Source: Ipomoea triloba (Eukaryota > Streptophyta > Magnoliopsida > Solanales > Convolvulaceae). From it: a stretch of DNA of 64,000 bases. Of this stretch, positions 54,270 to 64,000 are shown piece after piece (the stretch's first letter is position 1; each line of letters opens with the position of its first letter). The translations under genes were made by a program, and so were the position numbers. The stretch is taken from positions 6,203,658-6,267,657 of the forward strand of contig NC_044925.1 in NCBI RefSeq assembly GCF_003576645.1. Reading direction: 5' to 3'. The notes below the pieces were generated by a model. That model ran no database searches, was not told the origin of the DNA, and saw nothing but the letters and a program-made list of their open reading frames with translations.

Positions 54270-55605
54270 GTCAAATCAAATAGCTTAAGGAACGAACCAG
54301 GCAAGATCGGAGCCCCGGAGGATCCAAGAAGACTGCCACACGCGTGTGAGTGCATGTGGCTACAATCCAGTAGCCTCCCACGCACGATCACACGCATGTG
54401 GAGCGGCGTGGAGGCTGCAATGCGCGAATATCCCAAGAGTTGCTTTTCAGAGACTATTTAAACCCCCTTGATAGATTTTCAGAGGAGATTCCATTTTTTT
54501 TCTAGAAAGCTTTCCATTTTCCTTTCCCAATTTTGGGAAAGACTTTAGATAATTTAGGAGTAGCTTAGATCATTTCCATTGTAGAAGACAACAAGTTTAG
54601 ATTGAAGGATCTCTTCACTCTAGGTGATTTCTATTACATTTCTATTATATCTTACTATCTTGTTCTTGGATTGAATTAGCTTTTGTCTTGAATTTCATAT
54701 CATGAGTAGCTAGTTTAATCTAGAGATTTGGATTGTATGAAGATATGTTGCTAGTGTGATGATCTTATATCTATTTTTGGATGTAAATGCTTAGATTGTT
54801 GGGTTATCTATTCTTGTCTATTGATTGTTGTTTTGATGATATCTTGTTTGGATTTGGCCAATCTAGATGAGAGATTGAGCTCTTGACTCTTTCATGTCTT
54901 TGATTGGAGTTAGGATTTGAAGCTTTGTAGCAATCATAGATCCTACGGACTTCTTAAGAATAGTAGGATAGTGTGTAGCTTAAGTGTTTGATAAAATTCC
55001 TCTTAGAACTTTGGATGCTTGAAGGAATTCCAAAGTCCAAGAAGCCTTAGTACACAAAGGTGGAAAAGAACTAAGAACACACACTCTCGCCAACATCTTT
55101 GTTTTGATCCATTACCTATCCAATCCCTACCTCTTTACATATCTCGATGCAACATAGATGAGCACTATTTTCACTCAAACCTAATCTTATGACGTAAACA
55201 CTTGACCACCCTCGAATCCATTGCATGACTCAATCACGTAAACACCCGAACACTTGACACACCTCCACGTCCTTCCTTCGAGACCGACACTCGGGGAGTC
55301 ATTGACTTCGTCCTTCCTTCGAGACCGACACTCGGGGAGTCATTGCCTTTTCGTTTTGCAACATAGATGAGCACTATTTTACTCAAACCCAGTCCTTCCT
55401 TCGAGACCGACACTCGGGGAGTCATTGACTTTTCGTTTTGCAACATAGATGAGCACTATTTTACTCAAACCCTTAAGACGCAAACACTTGACCACCCTCG
55501 AATCTATTGCATGACTCAATCACGTAAACACCCGAACACTTGACACACCTCCACGTCCTTCCTTCGAGACCGACACTTTCACTTTCATATCAGGAACGTC
55601 GACTT
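54270..55605. repeat. Decayed LTR-like region
   Basis: Higher GC start, then GACTATTTAAACCCCCTTGA (a TATTTAAA box with short spacer), a T-rich middle with ATGAGTAGCTAG, and a tandem-repeat end. This is the texture of a long Gypsy LTR. No PBS, partner or target duplication was identified. Confidence 0.4.
55193..55590. repeat. Complex tandem repeat
   Basis: CCTTCCTTCGAGACCGACAC followed by TCGGGGAGTCATTG occurs near 55270, 55311 and 55393, and truncated near 55557. A GCAACATAGATGAGCACTAT segment occurs near 55149, 55359 and 55440. A block from ACACTTGACCACCCTCGAAT to ACACACCTCCACGTCC occurs at about 55198-55270 and 55483-55556. These are nested duplications from unequal exchange. Confidence 0.85.
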
Positions 55606-56034
55606 GCACTTGAAATATCGAATTTTATTTTCCGGAATCCTTGCTCCTGGCTTATATTCACATAGGCAACTCATAAGAATAAGACGTTAAACTCCCTAAA
55701 ACACGTGTAATTGAGAGATTAAGAATATCAGTGCCTTGGGTAAATGCCTACCTTCAGGAGAAGATTACCGAATGAGTTTTGTCCTCTGCGCTTCCCAAGA
55801 GATTTAGGGAGAAGGGCCTTGTCGGCCACCGCTTACTGACGACGGAACGCATCGTAAATTTCAATTAAAGGGTCCTCGCCAACAAACAACATAAAAGAAA
55901 ATCCAATATCACCATTAGATTTTGATTAAGAACAGAAACTGGCATAAAAGCTACGCGCATCCGTTTTCTTGCTGCGTTAGTCGTTTTAACACACACATAT
56001 CTTGTGACACCTCAACCCTACGCGAAAACTGCGA
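55606..56034. other. Single-copy spacer before the tRNA array
   Basis: Mixed sequence without a clear ORF. It includes a possible untranslated exon at about 55727-55870. The tRNA array begins abruptly at about 56035. Confidence 0.45.
55727..55870 (-). other. Candidate 5' untranslated exon of the ABCC gene
   Basis: Balanced composition among AT-rich and repeat DNA. Minus strand ends with CTCCTGAAG followed by GTAGGC, a plausible donor. No ORF. If used, the first intron would span about 3.5 kb. Supported only by composition and the donor; it could equally be unrelated sequence. Confidence 0.22.
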
Positions 56035-56114
56035 TGTACACAAATTTACATATTTTGGTATTGACATTCACTATGTTCGATTTATAGAATATATATATGT
56101 TTTACTTTAGGGGG

Positions 56115-56188
56115 TGCTTTTGTTGAGATTTAAACTCAAGACCTCCCGCTTACTAGACGGGTGCTCTAACCAACTGAGCTACAAGAGC
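56115..56188 (-). tRNA. tRNA-Thr (AGT)-like, copy 1, B box damaged
   Basis: 74 nt, anticodon loop CTAGTAA. The T loop reads GTTTAAATC instead of GTTCAAATC, altering the conserved C of the B box, and the acceptor stem has one mismatch (GCTCTTG/CAAAAGC). Probably a weakened or pseudo copy. Confidence 0.75.
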
Positions 56189-56950
56189 TATGTGCAACTA
56201 TGTCTTTTATATATGTATATAAAATTGAAGTTTAATATACATAAACTACATAATACAAGCTTTTAATACCTAGAGATGTAGCGAAATGATATTAAGAAAA
56301 ATGTGACTTAAACATAACTTCAATTTTCCTTGATTTCGTATTGTTAATTTTTTATTTTTATTTATGAAATTAGTTTCTTAGAAATATCAAATTTCGCTTT
56401 TTTTGTGCTTTAACATATTGATTTATTTAATTATTCACTTATAGAGATCTCTTAATAAAATAACATATTTGAAAGAGTATTGCATTCAAGAACTTGAATT
56501 TTTCCTTGATTTCGAATTGCTGATTTTTTAAAAATTATTTTCTAAGAAATATTAAACTCTATTATTTTGTATTATGATATACTGATTTATTTTCCTATTC
56601 TCTTATAGAGATCTCTTAATAAGGTAACATATTTGAAAGAGTATTGCATTCAAGAAGTTAAAGCATAATGAATTAGATTTAAGCATGGATGACGGAAGGC
56701 AAAAAGCCACCTCATCTCTGGTTTGAAAAAATACAACCCTTTAAAAAAAAAACAAAGGTCAACCTAACCTGACCCACAAACGGGCTAGCCCATGATAGGT
56801 CATAACATATGGGTTAGGTTGGTCCATCATGAGGTAATGACATTCAATTTGTTCTATGTTCACAAAATCAAAACTTGATGTACATATTTTGGAACTGACA
56901 TTCACTATGTTCGATTTATAGAATATATGTATATGTTTTACTTTAAGGGG

Positions 56951-57024
56951 TGCTCTTGTTGAGATTTGAACTCAAGACCTCCCACTAATTAAATGGGTGC
57001 TCTAACCAACTGAGCTACAAGAGC
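56951..57024 (-). tRNA. tRNA, copy 2: Thr-type body with AAT anticodon
   Basis: Perfect 7-bp acceptor stem GCTCTTG/CAAGAGC, A box TAGCTCAGTTGG, B box GTTCAAATC. Anticodon stem CCCAT/GTGGG with loop TTAATTA, giving anticodon AAT (Ile codons by base) where sister copies have AGT. TATA-like TATATAAAA lies about 25-30 bp upstream. Confidence 0.82.
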
Positions 57025-57842
57025 TACGAACAATTATGTCTTTTATATATGTTTATAAAATTGAAGCTTAATATACATAAACTACACAATACATGCTTTT
57101 AATACTTAGAGATGTAGCGAAATGATATTTAGGAAAATGTGACTTACACATAACTTCAATTTTCCTTGATTTCGTATTGTTGATTTTTTATTTTTTATTT
57201 ATGAAATTAGTTTCTTAGAAATATCAAATTTCGCTTTTTTGTGCTTTAACATATTGATTTATTTAGTTATTCACTTATAGAGATCTCTTAATAAAATAAC
57301 ATATTTGAAAGAGTATTGCATTCAAGAACTTGAATTTTTCCTTGATTTCGTATTGCTGATTTTTTTTAAATTATTTTCTAAGAAATATTAAACTCTATTA
57401 TTTTGTATTATTATATACTGATTTATTTTCCTATTATCTTATAGAGATCTCTTAATAAGGTAACATATTTGAAAGAGTATTGCATTCAAGAAGTTAAAGC
57501 TTAATGAATTAGATTTAAGCATGGAAGACGGAAGGCAAAAAGCTACCTCATCTCTGGTTTGAAAAAATACAACCCATTAAAAGAAAAAACAAAGGTCCAC
57601 CTAACCTGACCCACAAACTGGCTAGCACATGACAGGTCATAACATATGGGTTAGGTTGGTCCATTTTGATATATCTAGTTCTATCTCTATAGTATCCTTT
57701 ATAGATTTTCATAAAACTAAATCTTACGTAACTATTGGCACATAGTAATGACATTCAATTTGTTCTATGTTCACCAAATCAAAACTTGATGACATTCACT
57801 ATGTTCAATTTGTAGAATATATATATGTTTTACTTTAGGGAG

Positions 57843-57916
57843 TGTTCTTGTTAAGATTTGAACTCAAGACCTCCCGCTTACTAAACGGGTGCTCTAACCA
57901 ACTAAGCTATAAGAGC
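57843..57916 (-). tRNA. tRNA-Thr (AGT)-like, copy 3, degenerate
   Basis: Anticodon loop TTAGTAA in a good CCCGT/GCGGG stem, but acceptor stem GCTCTTA/CAAGAAC and D arm (TAGCTTAG) carry changes. Likely a pseudo copy. Confidence 0.72.
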
Positions 57917-58751
57917 TACGAACAACTATGTCTTTTATATATGTTTATAAAATTGAAGCTTAATATACATAAACTACACAGTACAAGCTTTTAATACCAA
58001 GAGATGTAGCGAAATGATATTAAGGAAAATGTGACTTACACATAACTTCAATTTTCCTTGATTTCGTATTGTTGATTTTTTTTTTATTTATGAAATTAGT
58101 TTCTTAGAAATATCAAATTTCGCTTTTTTGTGCTTTAACATATTGATTTATTTAATTATTCACTTATAGAGATCTCTTAATAAAATAACATATTTGAAAG
58201 AGTATTGCATTCAAGAACTTGAATTTTTCCTTGATTTCGTATTGCTGATTTTTTTTAAATTATTTTCTAAGAAATATTAAACTCTATTATTTTGTATTAT
58301 TATATACTGATTTATTTTCCTATTCTCTTATAGAGATCTCTTAATAAGGTAACATATTTGAAAGAGTATTGCATTCAAGAAGTTAAAGCTTAATGAATTA
58401 GATTTAAGCATGGATGAGGGAAGGCAAAAAGCTACCTCATCTCTGGTTTGAAAAAATACAACCCATTAAAAGAAAAAACAAAGGTCCACCTAACCTGACC
58501 CACAAACTGGCTAGCACATGACTGGCTAGCACATGACAGGTCATAACATATGGGTTAGGTTGGTCCATTTTGATATATCTAGTTCTATCTCTATAGTATC
58601 CTTTATAGATTTTCATAAAACTAAATCTTACGTAACTATTGGCACATCATGAGGTAATGACATTCAATTTGTTCTATGTTCACAAAATCAAAACTTGATG
58701 ACATTCACTATGTTCGATTTATAGAATATATATATGTTTTACTTTGAAGGG

Positions 58752-58825
58752 TGCTCTTGTTGAGATTTGAACTCAAGACCTCCCGCTTACTAAACGGGTG
58801 CTCTAACCAATTGAGCTACAAGAGC
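58752..58825 (-). tRNA. tRNA-Thr (AGT), copy 4, best preserved
   Basis: Perfect acceptor stem GCTCTTG/CAAGAGC, D stem GCTC/GAGC, anticodon stem CCCGT/GCGGG with loop TTAGTAA (AGT), T stem TTGAG/CTCAA. Only the D loop is slightly altered (AATTGG). A and B boxes intact. Confidence 0.88.
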
Positions 58826-59510
58826 TACGGACAATTATGTCTTTTATATATGTTTATAAAATTGAAGCTTAATATACATAAACTACACAGTACAAGCTTT
58901 TAATACCTAGAGATGTAGCGAAATGATATTAAGGAAAATGTGACTTACATATAACTTCAATTTTCCTTGATTTCGTATTGCTGATTTTTTTCAAATTATT
59001 TTCTAAGAAATATTAAACTCTATTATTTTGTATTATTATATACTGATTTATTTTCCTATTCTCTTATAGAGATCTCTTAATAAGGTAACATATTTGAAAG
59101 AGTATTGCATTCAAGAAGTTAAAGCTTAATGAGTTAGATTTAAGCATGGATGACGGAAGGCAAAAAGCTACCTCATCTCTGGTTTGAAAAAATACGACCC
59201 ATTAAAAGAAAAAACAAAGGTCCACCTAACCTGACCCACAAACTGGCTAGCCCATGACAGGTCATAACATATGGGTCAGGTTAGTCCATTTTGATATATC
59301 TAGTTCTATCTCTATAGTATCCTTTATAGATTTTCATAAAACTAAATCTTACGTAACTATTGGCACATCATGAGGACATCATGAGGTAATGACATTCAAT
59401 TTGTTCTATGTTCACAAAACCAAAACTTGACGTACACGAATTTACATATTTTGGAATTGACATTCACTATGTTCAATTTGTAGAATATATATATGTTTTA
59501 CTTTAGGGAG

Positions 59511-59584
59511 TGTTCTTGTTAAGATTTGAACTCAAGACCTCCCGCTTACTAAACGGGTGCTCTAACCAACTAAGCTAAAAGAGC
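59511..59584 (-). tRNA. tRNA-Thr (AGT)-like, copy 5, degenerate
   Basis: Anticodon arm intact (AGT); acceptor stem GCTCTTT/CAAGAAC and D arm TTAGCTTAG changed, as in copy 3. Copies 3 and 5 share the AAGATTTG and GTTCTTG changes, so they descend from one damaged unit. Confidence 0.7.
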
Positions 59585-60512
59585 TACGAACAACTATGTC
59601 TTTTATATATGTTTATAAAATTGAAGCTTAATATACATAAACTACACAGTACAAGCTTTTAATACCAAGAGATGTAGCGAAATGATATTAAGGAAAATGT
59701 GACTTACACATAACTTCAATTTTCCTTGATTTCGTATTGTTGATTTTTTTTTATTTATGAAATTAGTTTCTTAGAAATATCAAATTTCGCTTTTTTGTGC
59801 TTTAACATATTGATTTATTTAATTATTCACTTATAGAGATCTCTCAATAAAATAACATATTTGAAAGAGTATTGCATTCAAGAACTTGAATTTTTCCTTG
59901 ATTTCGAATTGCTGATTTTTTAAAAATTATTTTCTAAGAAATATTGAACTCTATTATTTTGTATTATGATATACTGATTTATTTTCCTATTCTCTTATAG
60001 AGATCTCTTAATAAGGTAACATATTTGAAAGAGTATTGCATTCAAGAACTTGAATTTTTCCTTGATTTCGAATTGCTGATTTTTTAAAAATTATTTTCTA
60101 AGAAATATTGAACTCTATTATTTTGTATTATGATATACTGATTTATTTTCCTATTCTCTTATAGAGATCTCTTAATAAGGTAACATATTTGAAAGAGTAT
60201 TGCATTCAAGAAGTTAAAGCATAATGAATTAGATTTAAGCATGGATGACGGAAGGTAAAAAGCCACCTCATCTCTGGTTTGAAAAAATACAACCCTTTAA
60301 AAAAAAAAAAACAAAGGTCAACCTAACCTGACCCACAAACGGGGTAGCCCATGACAGGTCATAACATATGGGTTAGGTTGGTCCATTTTGATATATCTAG
60401 TTCTATCTCCATAGTATCCTTTATAGATTTTCATAAAACTAAATCTTACGTAACTATTGGCACATCATGAGGTAATGACATTCAATTTGTTCTATGTTCA
60501 CAAAATCAAAAC

Positions 60513-60700
60513 NNNNNNNNNNNNNNNNNNNNNNNNNNNNNNNNNNNNNNNNNNNNNNNNNNNNNNNNNNNNNNNNNNNNNNNNNNNNNNNNNNNNNNNN
60601 NNNNNNNNNNNNNNNNNNNNNNNNNNNNNNNNNNNNNNNNNNNNNNNNNNNNNNNNNNNNNNNNNNNNNNNNNNNNNNNNNNNNNNNNNNNNNNNNNNNN
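60513..60700. other. Assembly gap (188 N) over the expected sixth tRNA
   Basis: The gap starts after CACAAAATCAAAAC and ends before TAAAATTGAAGCTT. In other units these two marks are about 190 bp apart with the tRNA gene between them, so the gap hides one tRNA copy. Confidence 0.9.
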
Positions 60701-61549
60701 TAAAATTGAAGCTTAATATACATAAACTACACAATACAAGCTTTTAATACCTAGAGATGTAGCGAAATGATATTAAGGAAAATCTGACTTACATATAACT
60801 TCAATTTTCCTTGATTTCGTATTGTTGATTTTTTATTTTTTATTTATGAAATTAGTTTCTTAGAAATATCAAATTTCGCTTTTTTGTGCTTTAACATATT
60901 GATTTATTTAATTACTCACTTATAGAGATCTCTTAATAAAATAACATATTTGAAAGAGTATTGCATTCAAGAACTTGAATTTTTCCTTGATTTCGTATTG
61001 CTGATTTTTTTTAAATTATTTTCTAAGAAATATTAAACTCTATTATTTTGTATTATTATATACTGATTTATTTTCCTATTTTCTTATAGAGATCTCTTAA
61101 TAAGGTAACATATTTGAAAGAGTATTGCATTCAAGAAGTTAAAGCTTAATGAGTTAGATTTAAGCATGGATGACGGAAGGCAAAAAGCTACCTCATCTCT
61201 GGTTTGAAAAAATACGACCCATTTAAAGAAAAAACAAAGGTCCACCTAACCTGACCCACAAACGGGCTAGCCCATGATAGGTCATAACATATGGGTTAGG
61301 TTGGTCCATTTTGATATATCTAGTTCTATCTCTACAGTATCCTTTATAGATATTCATAAAACTAAATCTTACATAACTATTGGCACATCATGAGGTAATG
61401 ACATTCAATTTGTTCTATGTTCACAAAATCAAAACTTGATGCACATATTTTGGAACTGACATTCACTATGTTCGATTTATAGAATATATGTATATGTTTT
61501 ACTTTAAGGGGTGCTCTTGTAAAATATATATATGTTTTACTTTAGGGAG

Positions 61550-61623
61550 TGTTCTTGTTGAGATTTGAACTCAAGACCTCCCACTAATTAAACGGGTGCT
61601 CTAACCAACTGAGATACAAGAGC
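61550..61623 (-). tRNA. tRNA, copy 7: AAT anticodon, degenerate
   Basis: Anticodon loop TTAATTA (AAT) as in copy 2. The A box starts TATCTCAG instead of TAGCTCAG and the acceptor stem has a mismatch (GCTCTTG/CAAGAAC). A partial duplicate of the 3' end (GGTGCTCTTGT) sits 40 bp away at 61510, a sign of a local recombination. Confidence 0.7.
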
Positions 61624-62470
61624 TACGGACACCTATGTCTTTTATATATGTTTATAAAATTGAAGCTTAATATACATAAACTACACAGTACAAGCTTTTA
61701 ATACCTAGAGATGTAGCGAAATGATATTAAGGAAAATGTGACTTAAACATAACTTCAATTTTCCTTGATTTCGTATTGTTAATTTTTTATTTTTATTTAT
61801 GAAATTAGTTTCTTAGAAATATCAAATTTCGCTTTTTTGTGCTTTAACATATTGATTTATTTAATTATTCACTTATAGAGATCTCTTAATAAAATAACAT
61901 ATTTGAAAGAGTATTGCATTCAAGAACTTGAATTTTTCCTTGATTTCGTATTGCTAATTTTTTTGAAATTATTTTCGAAGACATATTAAACTCTATTATT
62001 TTGTATTATTATATACTGATTTATTTTCCTATTCTCTTATAGAGATCACTTAATAAGGTAACATATTTGAAAGAGTATTGCATTCAAGAAGTTAAAGCTA
62101 AGCTTAATGAATTAGATTTAAACATGGATGACGGAAGGCAAAAAACCACCTCATCTCTGGTTTGAAAAAATACAACCCATTAAAAAAAACAAAGGTCAAC
62201 CAAACCTGACACACAAACGGGCTAGCCCATGACAGGTCATAACATATGGGTTAGGTTGGTCCATTTTGATATATCTAGTTCTATCTCTATAATATCCTTT
62301 ATAGATGTTCATAAAACTAAATCTTACGTAACTATTGGCACATGAGGTAATGACATTCAATTTGTTCAATGTTCACAAAATCAAACTTGATGTACACGAA
62401 TTTACATATTTTGGAATTGACAGTCATTATGATCGATTTATAGAATATATATATGTTTTACTTTAGGGGG

Positions 62471-62544
62471 TGCTCTTGTTGAGATTTGAACTCAAGACCT
62501 CCTGCTAACTAAACGGGTGATCTAACCAACTGAGCTACAAGAGC
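62471..62544 (-). tRNA. tRNA-Thr (AGT)-like, copy 8
   Basis: Acceptor stem perfect and both boxes recognisable. Anticodon stem CCCGT/GCAGG has one mismatch, loop TTAGTTA (AGT, base 37 T), and the D stem has one mismatch (GCTC/GATC). Confidence 0.78.
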
Positions 62545-63368
62545 TACGAACAATTATGTCTTTTATATATGTTTATAAAATTGAAGCTTAATATACATAA
62601 ACTACACAATACAGGCTTTTAATAACTAGAGATGTAGCGAAATGATATTTAGGAAAATGTGACTTACACATAACTTCAATTTTCCTTGATTTCGTATTGT
62701 TGATTTTTTATTTTTTATTTATGAAATTAGTTTCTTAGAAATATCAAATTTCGCTTTTTTGTGCTTTAACATATTGATTTATTTAATTATTCACTTATAG
62801 AGATCTCTTAATAAAATAACATATTTGAAAGAGTATTGCATTCAAGAACTTGAATTTTTCCTTGATTTCGTATTGCTGATTTTTTTTAAATTATTTTCTA
62901 AGAAATATTAAACTCTATTATTTTGTATTATTATATACTGATTTATTTTCCTATTCTATTATAGAGATCTCTTAATAAGGTAACATATTTGAAAGAGTAT
63001 TGCATTCAAGAAGTTAAAGCTTAATGAATTAGATTTAAGCATGGATGACGGAAGGCAAAAAGCCACCTCATCTCTGGTTTGAAAAAATACAACCCATTAA
63101 AAAAAAAAAACAAAGGTCAACCTAACCTGACCCACAAACGGGCTAGCCCATGATAGGTCATAACATATGGGTTAGGTTGGTCCATTTTGATATATCTAGT
63201 TCTATCTCTATAGTATCCTTTATAGATTTTCATAAAACTAAATCTTACGTAACTATTGGCACATCATGAGGTAATGACATTCAATTTGTTCTATGTTCAC
63301 AAAATCAAAACTTGATGACATTCACTATGTTCGATTTATAGAATATATATATGTTTTACTTTAAGGGG

Positions 63369-63442
63369 TGCTCTTGTTGAGATTTGAACTCAAGACCTCC
63401 CGCTTACTAAACGGGTGCTCTAACCAATTGCGCTACAAGAGC
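63369..63442 (-). tRNA. tRNA-Thr (AGT), copy 9
   Basis: Acceptor, anticodon (loop TTAGTAA) and T arms intact; D stem GCGC/GAGC has one mismatch and the D loop is AATTGG as in copy 4. Confidence 0.82.
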
Positions 63443-64000
63443 TACGGACAATTATGTCTTTTATATATGTTTATAAAATTGAAGCTTAATATACATAAAC
63501 TACACAGTACAAGCTTTTAATACCAAGAGATGTAGCGAAATGATATTAAGGAAAATGTGATTTACACATAACTTCAATTTTCCTTGATTTCGTATTGTTG
63601 ATTTTTTATTTTTTATTTATGAAATTAGTTTCTTAGAAATATCAAATTTCGCTTTTTTGTGCTTTAACATATTGATTTATTTAATTATTCACTTATAGAG
63701 ATCTCTTAATAAAATAACATATTTGAAAGAGTATTGCATTCAAGAACTTGAATTTTTCCTTGATTTCGTATTGCTGATTTTTTTTAAATTATTTTCTAAG
63801 AAATATTAAACTCTATTATTTTGTATTATTATATACTGATTTATTTTCCTATTCTATTATAGAGATCTCTTAATAAGGTAACATATTTGAAAGAGTATTG
63901 CATTCAAGAAGTTAAAGCTTAATGAATTAGATTTAAGCATGGATGAGGGAAGGCAAAAAGCTACCTCATCTCTGGTTTGAAAAAATACAACCCATTAAAA

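Larger units (their letters stand above)
56035..64000. repeat. Tandem array of tRNA-bearing units (at least nine)
   Basis: Head-to-tail units measured tRNA to tRNA: 836, 892, 909, 759, then about 2 x 1020 across the N gap, 921 and 898 bp. Each unit holds: a 74-nt tRNA gene on minus; two related about 175-bp subrepeats (A then B), each ending TTGAAAGAGTATTGCATTCA; a weak inverted repeat CCTAACCTGACCC ... GGGTTAGGTTGG; and a spacer with CTATGTTCACAAAATC. Units are highly similar. The array runs off the right edge. Confidence 0.95.

Noticed and set aside
60454..60747. ORFs across the N gap
   Set aside because: They consist mainly of undetermined residues and lie in the tRNA array spacer.
56035..64000. 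SINE family derived from tRNA
   Set aside because: The units are strictly head to tail, lack poly(A) tails and target duplications, and each tRNA is a full 74-nt cloverleaf, so a gene array fits better.

Overview
This is nuclear DNA of a flowering plant, most likely a eudicot; the species cannot be named from the sequence. The evidence is one spliced gene with 26 GT-AG introns encoding a land-plant ABCC (MRP) transporter, several plant Copia and Gypsy retrotransposon families, MITEs, and a tandem array of eukaryotic tRNA genes with internal A and B boxes. It is a draft assembly: there are N runs at 6055-6079 and 60513-60700 and single Ns at 4155 and 5023, and most of these joins show assembly problems.

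Layout. (1) 1-16997 is a nearly complete Copia element on the minus strand ('Copia-1'): 5' LTR 15180-16997, PBS, gag, pol, a long third ORF where envelope-like ORFs sit in SIRE/Maximus-type elements, polypurine tract, and 3' LTR 1-1792 (its outer edge lies off the window). Part of its 3' half appears twice around the N gaps. (2) Copia-1 sits inside the reverse transcriptase of a decayed minus-strand Gypsy element (16998-22575; LTR 21493-22575) whose LTR carries a 31-bp-period array of small hairpins with covarying stems. (3) That Gypsy element sits inside an older, broken Copia element ('Copia-2', 22576 to about 29465), which also holds an insertion of a solo LTR (23163-24357) with a perfect 5-bp target duplication. 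(4) A plus-strand Copia 3' end (about 29470-30380) closes this nested block.

(5) 31283-52191 is one complete minus-strand gene of 27 coding exons. The exons join in phase to 4851 nt (1616 residues), an ABCC1/ABCC2-type vacuolar transporter with intact motifs in both nucleotide-binding domains. Its introns carry Copia fragments, LTR pieces and MITEs, but no exon is damaged. (6) 52192-56034 is upstream DNA holding a 507-bp MITE with a 10-bp target duplication, a decayed LTR-like region with tandem repeats, and a possible 5' untranslated exon. (7) 56035-64000 is a tandem array of roughly 0.76-0.92 kb units, each with one 74-nt tRNA gene on the minus strand (Thr-AGT body, two copies with AAT). 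It continues past the window.

The points most worth following up are the covarying hairpin array in the Gypsy leader, the tRNA array with anticodon changes and rearranged subrepeats, the dispersed CCTCTCGA motif in Copia-1, the shared third-ORF domain in two Copia elements, and the mis-assembly that breaks the Copia-1 third ORF.
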